Shown here: piece by piece, positions 16,320 to 22,978 of the stretch
Layout: every line of letters starts with the position of its first letter
Position numbering within the stretch: the first letter of the stretch is position 1
Source: Aquibacillus saliphilus
GTDB taxonomy: Bacteria > Bacillota > Bacilli > Bacillales > Amphibacillaceae
Assembly: GCF_020404745.1 (NCBI RefSeq)
Contig: NZ_JAIZAP010000017.1
Span: 1 to 64,000 of the forward strand
DNA length: 64,000 nucleotides
Direction of reading: 5' to 3'
Made by a program: the position numbers and the translations under genes
Notes under the pieces: generated by a model
What the model saw: only the letters and a program-made list of their open reading frames with translations
The model's database searches: none
Told to the model about the DNA's origin: nothing

Positions 16320-16799
16320 TTAAATGAATAAGTTAACATTGCCATCTTCAGCATCACCTAAATATGCAGCAACACCAGCATAGTCAATGTCATTCAGTAG
16401 TTCTTCTTTTTGTAGACCCAATAGATCCATCGTCATTGTACACGCTACTAGTTTGATATCTTGTTCTTGAGCCATTTCAATTAAACTTGGTAGACTCATA
16501 GCATTATGCTTTTTCATTACATTTTTAATCATCTTAGGACCAAAACCGGCGAACTGCATTTTTGAGAGACCCATTTTATCTGCGCCTCTAGGCATCATTT
16601 TTCCAAACATTTTTTCTATGAAGCTTTTCTTTACTGCCATATTTTCATCTTTTCTTAAAGCATTTAATCCCCAAAAAGTATGAAATATCGTTACCTCGTG
16701 ATCATAAGCTGCTGCCCCATTAGCTATAATATAAGCCGCCATTGCTTTATCATAATCTCCACTAAATAAGACAATTGTTGTTTTTTTCTTCTCAGTCAT
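16320..16799 (-). CDS. yrkE: DsrE-like sulfur-transfer protein (YrkE-like)
   Basis: A 159-residue DsrE/DsrF/DrsH-family protein. VVLFSGDYDKAMAAYIIANG-type opening, a Met-rich middle (GKMMPRGADKMGLSKM) and the conserved Cys in KLVACTMTMDLLG (about residue 123) are characteristic of the DsrE2/YrkE group. The Cys holds sulfur as a persulfide and exchanges it with TusA. AGGAGG precedes the ATG. It is the first gene of the long leftward operon, downstream of two candidate promoters each with a TACC-N6-GGTA motif. Confidence 0.88.
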   Translation of the reverse strand: MTEKKKTTIVLFSGDYDKAMAAYIIANGAAAYDHEVTIFHTFWGLNALRKDENMAVKKSFIEKMFGKMMPRGADKMGLSKMQFAGFGPKMIKNVMKKHNAMSLPSLIEMAQEQDIKLVACTMTMDLLGLQKEELLNDIDYAGVAAYLGDAEDGNVNLFI

Positions 16800-16874
16800 A
16801 TGTTAATCCTCCTGTTTTTTAATAAAATAATGAGTAAAAACTCCAATTATTCCAATTTAAATACCTATTACCTT

Positions 16875-16920
16875 TACCTGTACGGGTATATATACTAGTC
16901 AAAAGTAGCTAGGATGTCAA
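16875..16920 (-). promoter_or_regulatory. Operon promoter with TACC-N6-GGTA site 4
   Basis: TTGACA (16915-16920) and TAGTAT (16892-16897) lie 17 bases apart on the minus strand. The motif TACCTGTACGGGTA (16875-16888) is placed at the expected start of transcription, where a bound repressor would block the polymerase. This is the best main promoter for yrkE onward. Confidence 0.65.
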
Positions 16921-17006
16921 GCCTCTTCCCAACTGATTCGTTATACATACTTTTGTTGTCATCAGAATCGACTTATCTTTCATTAAGATTGAAACTGACA
17001 CAACCT

Positions 17007-17035
17007 ATAATATACCCTACCAGGTATAATGTCAA
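17007..17035 (-). promoter_or_regulatory. Upstream promoter with TACC-N6-GGTA site 5
   Basis: TTGACA (17030-17035) with TATTAT (17007-17012), spacing 17, or TATATT with spacing 15. TACC-CTACCA-GGTA (17013-17026) fills the spacer. The stretch GGTATAATGTCAA is identical to the right half of the palindrome at 11657-11700, so the two control regions are related. Confidence 0.55.
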
Positions 17036-17213
17036 CATTAGAAAATAAAATTCCTACTGATATTACGAGACTATGTTAATAACCAAAATAACTGCACACT
17101 ATCGAGAAACATAGAGTATCACTTTAGGATATTAAATTTTTAAAGTGATGTGACATTATCACATCCGATTATGAAACTATTAACTAGTGCTTCCGCTACA
17201 CATGAATCATTAT
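17036..17213. other. Intergenic with two short hairpins
   Basis: No ORF. ATCACTTT/AAAGTGAT (about 17127-17157) and GATGTG/CACATC (17154-17172) form adjacent hairpins of unknown meaning. Confidence 0.3.
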
Positions 17214-17245
17214 AAAACCCTCTAAGCAATCGCTTAAAGGGTTTT
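17214..17245. terminator. Bidirectional terminator
   Basis: AAAACCCT (17214-17221) pairs with 17238-17245, with an inner AGC/GCT pairing. It lies just beyond the stop of the DUF326 remnant on the minus strand. Confidence 0.65.
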
Positions 17246-17259
17246 CATTTCTATTAAAA

Positions 17260-17375
17260 TTACTTAGCCATTTTACGACACTCTTCAGCACATTCACGAC
17301 ATATAATTGCACATTCTTTGCAATGCGTATCCTTCATTTTTCACATTCTGCTGCACACTGTCATGTTTGAATTTC
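17260..17375 (-). pseudogene. Remnant of a Cys-rich four-helix copper-binding protein (DUF326)
   Basis: The last 25 codons (17337 to 17260) read MKDTHCKECAIICRECAEE and on to KMAK, the unmistakable C-terminal end of a DUF326 Cys-rich four-helix protein (YhjQ-like), which binds copper through many Cys. Just upstream CAAEC is in another frame, displaced by one missing A in an A run, and everything before that is gone or unrecognisable. The gene is therefore truncated and frameshifted. Its own terminator is still present. It lies beside the Met-rich two-component system, which supports a former metal-resistance function here. Confidence 0.65.
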
Positions 17376-17457
17376 CTCTCAGTAATAAAAACTAGACTTC
17401 TTGTCTAGTCTTACTGCCACATTTTAAAATAAATTCATTTAAGCAGATTATAATTCT

Positions 17458-18828
17458 TTATTGTTTGGGAAATAAAACCTCAAAGGTTGTTCCAACACTT
17501 AATTGACTTTCTACCTCAATTTTTCCTTGATGTGCTTCTACAAGTGCTTTTGCAATAGACAATCCTATCCCGATCCCCCCCGTTTTTCTGTCCCGTGATT
17601 TATCACCGCGATAAAATCTTTCAAAAAGATGCGGAAGGTCCTTCTCGCTAATACCAACACCTTCATCCTTCACAATAAAGCTGATGTAATCAATTTTATC
17701 TTCTATATCAATGGTGACTTTTTTTCCAAGTGGAGTATATTGGAGTGCATTATTCACAATGTTGGTTAAAATTTGTATTACCTTGTCATGATTTCCCTTG
17801 AACCAATGTTTTTCTTCAATGTTTTGAATGTTCAAATCAACACCTTTTTCCTTGAATATAGGTCTGAATTGATCTTCAATTAAAGATATTAATTGTCCCG
17901 CTTCGAGATTTGTTTTTTTAAATTTAATTTGTGGATTTTCTGCAGCAATCAATTTCTCCAACTCATTTACAAGGCGGACTAACCGCATCAATTCATCATG
18001 ACTTTGTTTTAACCTTTTAGGAGTGGGTTCCCATATTTCATCTTGATAAGCCTCGATTTGACTTTGTAACGTTGCAAGTGGCGTTCTTAGCTCATGGGCA
18101 AAGTCAGCCGTGAATTGCTTTCTGAGCTCTTCCTCTTTAAAAACTGATTCGGCAAGTTGGTTAAAAGATTCACCTAGCGGCTTCATTTCGTCTGTCAATT
18201 CGTTTATAGGTACACGTACTAATCTTTTATGATTTCGCAAGTCTTGAATAGCCTTTGATAATTGATTAAAACCTTTTGTCAACCGTTTCGAAAACAGTAA
18301 GCTAAATAGAATGGATAGAATTACGGTTACAATCACCGCGATAACAATATTTTGTTTTATCGATTTCAAAAAAATAAAGTCCTCTCCCATCAGTTCTACT
18401 GGGAAGTACACTTTCATACTACCAATTGACTTTTTATTTAATATTATATCGTGAGAAACAGATTGATAATCAGTAGCAGACAAAGTTTGTGAGTGCATTT
18501 CTCGCATCATTCCCATCATACCCTGCATGTTTGTTGTATCTACAACTAGATTTTTATTTTCATCATAAATTTTATAAAACAAGTTGTCTGTCATCGCCTG
18601 CTCACGCATCAAATTAATCAATTGGTCGTTTACTAAAGTTCCTGTCTCATCATATTGTTGGATAGCTACCTTTTCAATTTGGTCTCTATTGTTCTCTCTA
18701 TTTTTTTCCAAATAATCAGCGAACTGATTATCCACTCCAAAAAAAATAGTGAAACTAGTAAGAAACACACCAGACAAGGATACAATTAAGATATAAAATA
18801 GAATTTTAGAACGAAGCGTTATCTTCAT
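17458..18828 (-). CDS. Sensor histidine kinase with Met-rich sensor loop
   Basis: A 456-residue membrane kinase. TM1 is at about residues 9-31 and TM2 at 160-179; between them an extracytoplasmic domain of about 130 residues contains a Met/His cluster (MQGMMGMMREMH, about 102-113). HAMP follows, then HisKA with FAHELRTPLA (phospho-His about 245) and an ATPase domain with NIVNNALQYTP, DEGVGI and TGGIGIGLS. The Met cluster suggests copper or silver sensing, which is inference. The ATG at 18828 follows GAGGAG; the gene overlaps the end of the response regulator by 23 bases, so the pair is translationally coupled. Confidence 0.88.
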   Translation of the reverse strand: MKITLRSKILFYILIVSLSGVFLTSFTIFFGVDNQFADYLEKNRENNRDQIEKVAIQQYDETGTLVNDQLINLMREQAMTDNLFYKIYDENKNLVVDTTNMQGMMGMMREMHSQTLSATDYQSVSHDIILNKKSIGSMKVYFPVELMGEDFIFLKSIKQNIVIAVIVTVILSILFSLLFSKRLTKGFNQLSKAIQDLRNHKRLVRVPINELTDEMKPLGESFNQLAESVFKEEELRKQFTADFAHELRTPLATLQSQIEAYQDEIWEPTPKRLKQSHDELMRLVRLVNELEKLIAAENPQIKFKKTNLEAGQLISLIEDQFRPIFKEKGVDLNIQNIEEKHWFKGNHDKVIQILTNIVNNALQYTPLGKKVTIDIEDKIDYISFIVKDEGVGISEKDLPHLFERFYRGDKSRDRKTGGIGIGLSIAKALVEAHQGKIEVESQLSVGTTFEVLFPKQ

Positions 18829-19519
18829 CCGGTACTCCTCCAAACTTATAACCCATTCCAAAAACGGTTAAGATAAATTCCGGATGTCTAGAATCAGTTT
18901 CAACCTTTTTACGCAAATTTTTTATATGTGTGTCAATACTTCGTTCATATCCTTCAAAATATCCACCATCTTCTTGAATTTTCCCTAACAAGTCAGACCT
19001 ACTATAGACACGACCAGGATAACTAGCCATCGAAAGAAGAAGTTTATATTCATTAGGAGTTAATCCAATGATTTGATCATTTTGTTTAACTTCTTTTTTT
19101 AGTTTATCAATCTTCAATTTCCGATTATTAAATCCGAGTTGACTACCAGTTTCCGTCTTATTTGTTCTTCGTAATAAGGCTTTCACCCGAACTACGACTT
19201 CCCTCGGGCTAAAGGGCTTGGTCACATAATCATCTGCCCCAATTACAATTCCATTGATCAAATCATCTTCAGTTGATTTGGCTGTGAGCATGATGATAGG
19301 AACATTGCTATTTTTTCTCGTTAAACTACAAACTTCTTCACCTGATATATCAGGTAACATAAGATCTAATATGATTAGGTCTGGATTCTCTTCTTTAACT
19401 TTTTTAAGTGCCTCTATTCCATTGGAAGCGAATAAAATATCCCAATTTTCTTTTTCAAAATAAGCTTCTAAAACTTCCAGAATAATTTTTTCATCATCTA
19501 CGATAAGAATTTTAGTCAT
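18806..19519 (-). CDS. OmpR-family response regulator
   Basis: A 237-residue regulator with a receiver domain (VDDEK at 7-11; phospho-acceptor Asp52 in LDLMLPD; Lys in VTKPF) and a winged-helix DNA-binding domain (about 130-230, with RSIDTHIKNLRKK recognition helix and GMGYKF). Partner of the kinase that follows. AGGTGATACTAA precedes the ATG. It is divergent from two small Met-rich genes starting at 19657, which are its most likely targets. The intervening 137 bases should hold its binding site; no direct repeat stood out to me. Confidence 0.9.
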   Translation of the reverse strand: MTKILIVDDEKIILEVLEAYFEKENWDILFASNGIEALKKVKEENPDLIILDLMLPDISGEEVCSLTRKNSNVPIIMLTAKSTEDDLINGIVIGADDYVTKPFSPREVVVRVKALLRRTNKTETGSQLGFNNRKLKIDKLKKEVKQNDQIIGLTPNEYKLLLSMASYPGRVYSRSDLLGKIQEDGGYFEGYERSIDTHIKNLRKKVETDSRHPEFILTVFGMGYKFGGVPDEDNASF

Positions 19520-19656
19520 TTAGTATCACCTCGTGTGCTTATCTTATCATTTCTTATTATTTAAAGGTTAATCTTCACAACTTCCACACAAGTTCTCCAT
19601 AAGAACTACATTTGTGTACGTTATGATGAAATTAATCAAGAAAGGAGATGCAATAA

Positions 19657-19884
19657 ATGAAAAAAATTATTATCAGCATCGTAACAGGAGTAGTAATTTT
19701 GGGTGGAGCTGGAACCTATGCTTTTGCTGAGACAAATGAAGATGGATTTTTCAACTTTAATGAGATGAAACCATACATCGAACAAATGCATCCAGATTTT
19801 TCTACAGAAGAGCAAGAAGCGATGTTTAATAACTGCCATGGAGAGAATGGATTTATGCAAAATAACCTGATGAATAACTTTTAG
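19657..19884 (+). CDS. Small secreted protein (75 aa)
   Basis: A 75-residue protein with a clear signal peptide (MKKIIISIVTGVVILGGAG, then AFA before the likely cleavage site at about residue 24). The mature part of about 50 residues is acidic with several Met, one Cys and two His (EQMHPDF, NNCHGENGFMQNN), which could bind a metal ion outside the cell. The family is not known to me. AAAGGAGATG precedes the ATG. It is divergent from the two-component genes and followed 18 bases later by a Met-rich membrane mini-protein, so the set probably forms one stress module. Confidence 0.75.
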   Translation: MKKIIISIVTGVVILGGAGTYAFAETNEDGFFNFNEMKPYIEQMHPDFSTEEQEAMFNNCHGENGFMQNNLMNNF

Positions 19885-19902
19885 CCTAAGAGGTGATTCC
19901 TA

Positions 19903-20028
19903 ATGATGGGTGGATACGGATTTGGCATGATGGGTTATGGATTACTAGGATGGTTTATTAACCTTTTAGTTATCGGTATCGTAGTTTATTACTCTGTCAA
20001 ATTAGCACTGAAAAATAATAAAGAATAA
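19903..20028 (+). CDS. Met/Gly-rich single-pass membrane mini-protein (41 aa)
   Basis: A 41-codon ORF with ribosome site AGAGGTGA and a double ATG start. The N-terminal 13 residues are Met/Gly/Tyr-rich (MMGGYGFGMMGYG) and a single membrane helix follows (LLGWFINLLVIGIVVYY) with a short basic tail. The head resembles that of SHOCT-type small membrane proteins found near copper genes in Firmicutes, without the SHOCT domain. The Met pairs could coordinate Cu(I). A terminator follows at 20052. Confidence 0.7.
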   Translation: MMGGYGFGMMGYGLLGWFINLLVIGIVVYYSVKLALKNNKE

Positions 20029-20051
20029 ATTCTAAGAATTTTTTTATTTAG

Positions 20052-20090
20052 ACAAACAACCTGATCCGTTAAAACGATCAGGTTGTTTGT
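20052..20090. terminator. Hairpin terminator between converging units
   Basis: A perfect 15-bp stem (20052-20066 with 20076-20090) and nine-base loop. It follows the mini-protein gene and precedes the stop of the RibA-like gene. Confidence 0.7.
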
Positions 20091-20174
20091 TCTCTGGAGT
20101 CAGTCTTGATTACAAGAAAGAGCAAATTAATGTTAACTTTGGGTTATTTGGTGCTATATCGATAAAATTCATAC

Positions 20175-20930
20175 CTAAACATTTACAGAGTTCTCACTAT
20201 TTTCGATATGACCAGACTTTTTAATTTTAGTTTGTAAATATTTTTCATTGTATTCGTGATTATCATCCCACAGAGGCACCCGATCAACTAAATCTAATCC
20301 TGCATTTTTCAACGCTTCAATCTTTTTAGGATTGTTCGTTATAATCGAAACAGGTTTGGAACGTAATGATTTTAATACATCAATCGCAGCTTTATAGTCT
20401 CTAGAGTCATCAACAAAACCAAGCGCATTGTTTGCCTCTACTGTGTCATATCCATTCTCTTGCAGAATATAGGCCATTGCTTTGCTAAAAAGCCCAATAC
20501 CTCGACCTTCATGATTCGCTAAATAAAATAATGCCCCAGCCCCAGCTGTTACTATTTTTTTCATCGACTCTTTTAGTTGAAAACCACAATCACATCGTTT
20601 ACTTCCAAATATATCGCCCGTATGACAAGTGGAATGCATTCTAACCATTGCCTCATCGCCATGCGCAAAGTCACCATAAACTAGCACGCTACTCTGTTGA
20701 AATTCAGCTAAATCTGCAGAAGCTATTTTAGCTAATAATTCTTCATAGTCATCAATTATCTCGTCGTGGTTCAACCAACAGTACCACTTTAAGACCACAG
20801 TTTTTCCATCTAAATTAACTGGAAGCCGAATTGGTCCTACTAAATAAATCGCACCTTCGTTTTGTCTAACCAATGTTAGTTTATCCGCTAATACATTTAA
20901 CACCTCTGATTTAACCTGTGATTGTGCCAT
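20175..20930 (-). CDS. GTP cyclohydrolase II family protein (RibA-like)
   Basis: A 251-residue single-domain GTP cyclohydrolase II. The zinc site is complete (RMHSTCHTGDIFGSKRCDCG: Cys, then Cys-Asp-Cys), and HEGRGIGL is the catalytic region; SIITNNPKKIEAL is the family C-terminal motif. The reaction is GTP to 2,5-diamino-6-ribosylamino-pyrimidinone phosphate plus formate and pyrophosphate, the first step of riboflavin synthesis. The usual Bacillus RibA is fused to RibB; this stand-alone copy with a different N-terminus is probably a secondary paralogue. It lies 25 bases after the DoxX gene, whose ribosome-proximal layout suggests one operon. Confidence 0.85.
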   Translation of the reverse strand: MAQSQVKSEVLNVLADKLTLVRQNEGAIYLVGPIRLPVNLDGKTVVLKWYCWLNHDEIIDDYEELLAKIASADLAEFQQSSVLVYGDFAHGDEAMVRMHSTCHTGDIFGSKRCDCGFQLKESMKKIVTAGAGALFYLANHEGRGIGLFSKAMAYILQENGYDTVEANNALGFVDDSRDYKAAIDVLKSLRSKPVSIITNNPKKIEALKNAGLDLVDRVPLWDDNHEYNEKYLQTKIKKSGHIENSENSVNV

Positions 20931-20954
20931 ATCCTAAAACCATCCTTTTTCTAT

Positions 20955-21371
20955 TTAAGCAGCTTTACTAGTTTCGTTGTTTTGTTCATTTCTCTTAAAT
21001 ATAAGCTGATCAAGTGCATATAACTTACTTCCATTTACGACAATAAACACTGATATTGTTAATAAAGCTAAATCTAATTCATACCCACCGATAAAACCAG
21101 CTGCTAATTGAACTTTTATAATTGCTCCAACCATCATTAATGACAATAAGGCTGATACAACTCGACTTCCTAATCCAATTATTAGAGCAATTCCACCAAC
21201 TAGTTCTAATAATGCGACACCATAAGCTAAAGATCCTGGTAAGCTAATACTTTCGAACCACCCAACCGTATTTCCAATCCCACCTTGGAATTTTACCAAT
21301 CCATGGACAAAGAAAGTTAGCCCTAAAACTACACGTAATAATAGCGTACTCCATTCATATTTTTGAATCAT
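20955..21371 (-). CDS. DoxX family membrane protein
   Basis: A 138-residue protein with four membrane helices and the DoxX features: LLRVVLGLTFFVHG at the start, ALLELVGGIALIIGLG in helix 2, and a polar tail. DoxX proteins take part in redox or thiosulfate:quinone chemistry in some organisms; most bacterial members are uncharacterised. The ATG at 21371 has GGAGGT eight bases before it; an in-frame ATG at 21431 lacks a site. It heads a two-gene operon with the RibA-like gene and is divergent from an XRE-cupin regulator. Confidence 0.85.
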   Translation of the reverse strand: MIQKYEWSTLLLRVVLGLTFFVHGLVKFQGGIGNTVGWFESISLPGSLAYGVALLELVGGIALIIGLGSRVVSALLSLMMVGAIIKVQLAAGFIGGYELDLALLTISVFIVVNGSKLYALDQLIFKRNEQNNETSKAA

Positions 21372-21456
21372 TTGTTTATACCTCCAAATATATTTTTTTG
21401 AAAACCAATAGTCCGGATTGATAGCCCACAATTAATTTAGTGTGAAATCAACCAAT

Positions 21457-21473
21457 TATCAAAACTTGATAAA
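21457..21473. promoter_or_regulatory. Candidate operator of the DoxX-RibA unit
   Basis: TTATCAA and TTGATAA form an inverted repeat with three bases between. On the minus strand TTGATA from this repeat and TAAATT 17 bases further could form the doxX promoter. The regulator could be the divergent XRE-cupin protein. TTATC-type half sites recur nearby (21485 and 21510). Confidence 0.35.
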
Positions 21474-21609
21474 TGCAAACTAATTATCATTTGTTTCTTA
21501 ATATGAATATTAGTTATCTATAAAGTAACAAAAAATATAGTGGATTGTCAACAAATAAATTGGTAATATGTAATTAAGTTTTTTATTAAGAAACTAAGAG
21601 GTGAATTTT

Positions 21610-22158
21610 TTGGACATTGGTACAACAATTAAGTCGATTAGGAATAGGAAAAAAATAACTATTGCACAGATGAGTGAAGGGACCGGACTCTCAAAAGGGT
21701 TTATTAGTAACATGGAAAATAACAATACATCTCCTTCGATTAACACTTTACACGCCGTTGCTCAGTTTTTATCTATCCCTTTGCCATATCTTCTTTTGGA
21801 AAAAGATCAGCGGATGCGTATAGTTAGAAAAGATGAAAGAGAATTCACAACACATAACAAGCATAATCTTAAAGTTGAACACCTAACGTCAAAAGGTGGT
21901 CTCCAGATGAAACGCGTAACATTTCCACCACAAGCTTCTACAGGAGATGCTCCGCATGCACATGAAGGGGAAGAGTCTCATTTAGTATTACAAGGTAAAA
22001 TCCTAGCAGAACAAGGAGAGGATTCCGTTATTTTAGAGGAAGGGGATTCATTTAGTTGGAATGCAAGTGTCCCACATTTCGCCAAAAATATAGGTGATGA
22101 ATTAGCCGTGGTTTTAATTGCAACCTACACGGAAAAAGAAAATGAAGATAATTTATAA
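21610..22158 (+). CDS. XRE-family regulator with cupin sensor domain
   Basis: A 182-residue regulator. The N-terminal helix-turn-helix (IKSIRNRKKITIAQMSEGTG, SKGFISNMENN) covers about residues 7-60; the C-terminal cupin (GDAPHAHEGEESHLVLQG, then EEGDSFSWNASVPHF) covers 100-175, with His and Glu residues that could bind a metal. SutR/PuuR-type proteins have this architecture. I choose TTG 21610, seven bases after AAGAGGTG; a GTG at 21601 falls inside the ribosome site. It is divergent from doxX and probably controls it. Terminator at 22227. Confidence 0.8.
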   Translation: MDIGTTIKSIRNRKKITIAQMSEGTGLSKGFISNMENNNTSPSINTLHAVAQFLSIPLPYLLLEKDQRMRIVRKDEREFTTHNKHNLKVEHLTSKGGLQMKRVTFPPQASTGDAPHAHEGEESHLVLQGKILAEQGEDSVILEEGDSFSWNASVPHFAKNIGDELAVVLIATYTEKENEDNL

Positions 22159-22226
22159 GAGTATGGAGCAGCATTCCAGACCTTCTACTACTTTTCTAAC
22201 AGTCGTCCTTGATTAATTCTTCACAA

Positions 22227-22271
22227 GTAAAAAAAGAGCATAACTTTATTAAAGTGTATGCTCTTTTTTAC
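22227..22271. terminator. Strong terminator
   Basis: A 14-15-bp stem (GTAAAAAAAGAGCATA pairing with 22257-22271) and T run end the XRE-cupin gene. Confidence 0.75.
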
Positions 22272-22272
22272 T

Positions 22273-22515
22273 ATATTTCTCTGGTTATTCTCTTTATTGA
22301 TAGAACAAGATACTTTCATTAAACAAGTAATCTAAAATGCTAATTCCAGTCATGGAAGCTTTTAGCCCCGAAATGGCGGCCACTCATTCCTACTCCATTC
22401 ATCACACCAATACAACTCTACTTTTTGAAAACTAATTTCTTAATTCATAATACTCCTCACTTATGTTGAATTTATGAGGAATTACTATTTTCGAGTTCGT
22501 TTAAAGCTGAATTTT
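22273..22515. other. Intergenic with a possible mobile-element scrap
   Basis: No ORF with a ribosome site. A more GC-rich patch (about 22350-22385, CCGAAATGGCGGCCACTC) differs in composition from its surroundings and recalls insertion-sequence ends, but I cannot name an element. It sits just outside the cad operon. Confidence 0.25.
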
Positions 22516-22561
22516 GTTATTCAAATAAATATTTGAATAACAAATGAAGAAAAGTTATAAT
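22516..22561 (+). promoter_or_regulatory. cad promoter and CadC operator
   Basis: GTTATTCAAATA (22516-22527) and its exact complement (22530-22541) form a palindrome around AA. Its core TCAAATAAATATTTGA is, as I recall, the core of the pI258 cad operator bound by CadC. TTGAAT (22534-22539) inside it and TATAAT (22556-22561), spacing 16, make the promoter. Metal binding to CadC would release the repressor. Confidence 0.85.
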
Positions 22562-22609
22562 ATACTATATATAATCAAACAATCATTTGAATATAAAGTG
22601 GGGATAATG

Positions 22610-22978
22610 ATGAATAAGAAAGATACTTGCGATATTTATTGCTACGATGAAGAGAAAGTCAATCGGATTCAAGGGGAGTTAGAAAGCCAAGATTTATCTA
22701 GTGTCTCCCAATTATTTAAAGCACTTGCAGATGAAAACAGAGCAAAAATCAGCTATGCTCTTTGCCAAGACGGAGAGTTATGTGTTTGTGATGTTGCTAA
22801 TATCATTGAGTCTTCTGTAGCAACTGCATCCCACCATCTACGAACCCTTCGTAAACAAGGGATTGTCTCTTACCGTAAAGAAGGAAAACTTGCATTTTAT
22901 TCGTTAGATAATGATCAAATAAAACAATTAATCATGCTTGCGTTAGCGCATCAGAAAGAGGTGGAGATCAATGTCTGA
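22610..22978 (+). CDS. cadC: CadC, ArsR-family Cd/Pb/Zn-responsive repressor
   Basis: A 122-residue ArsR/SmtB-family repressor. It has the CadC metal site: N-terminal CDIYCYDE (Cys7, Cys11) and ELCVCDVA in the recognition region (Cys58, Cys60). The helix-turn-helix is IIESSVATASHHLRTLRKQG. The length matches the plasmid pI258 protein when translation starts at ATG 22610 rather than at upstream in-frame ATGs (22544 or 22607). It binds the palindrome at 22516 and is released by Cd(II), Pb(II) or Zn(II). Its end overlaps the cadA start by eight bases, giving coupled translation. Confidence 0.92.
   Translation: MNKKDTCDIYCYDEEKVNRIQGELESQDLSSVSQLFKALADENRAKISYALCQDGELCVCDVANIIESSVATASHHLRTLRKQGIVSYRKEGKLAFYSLDNDQIKQLIMLALAHQKEVEINV

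Noticed and set aside
17335-17375. In-frame TGA codons near the Cys-rich DUF326 sequence as a third selenocysteine case
   Set aside because: The homologous CAAEC segment and the downstream MKDTHC segment are in different frames, one base apart, and the N-terminal part is gone. A frameshifted, truncated remnant explains it better.
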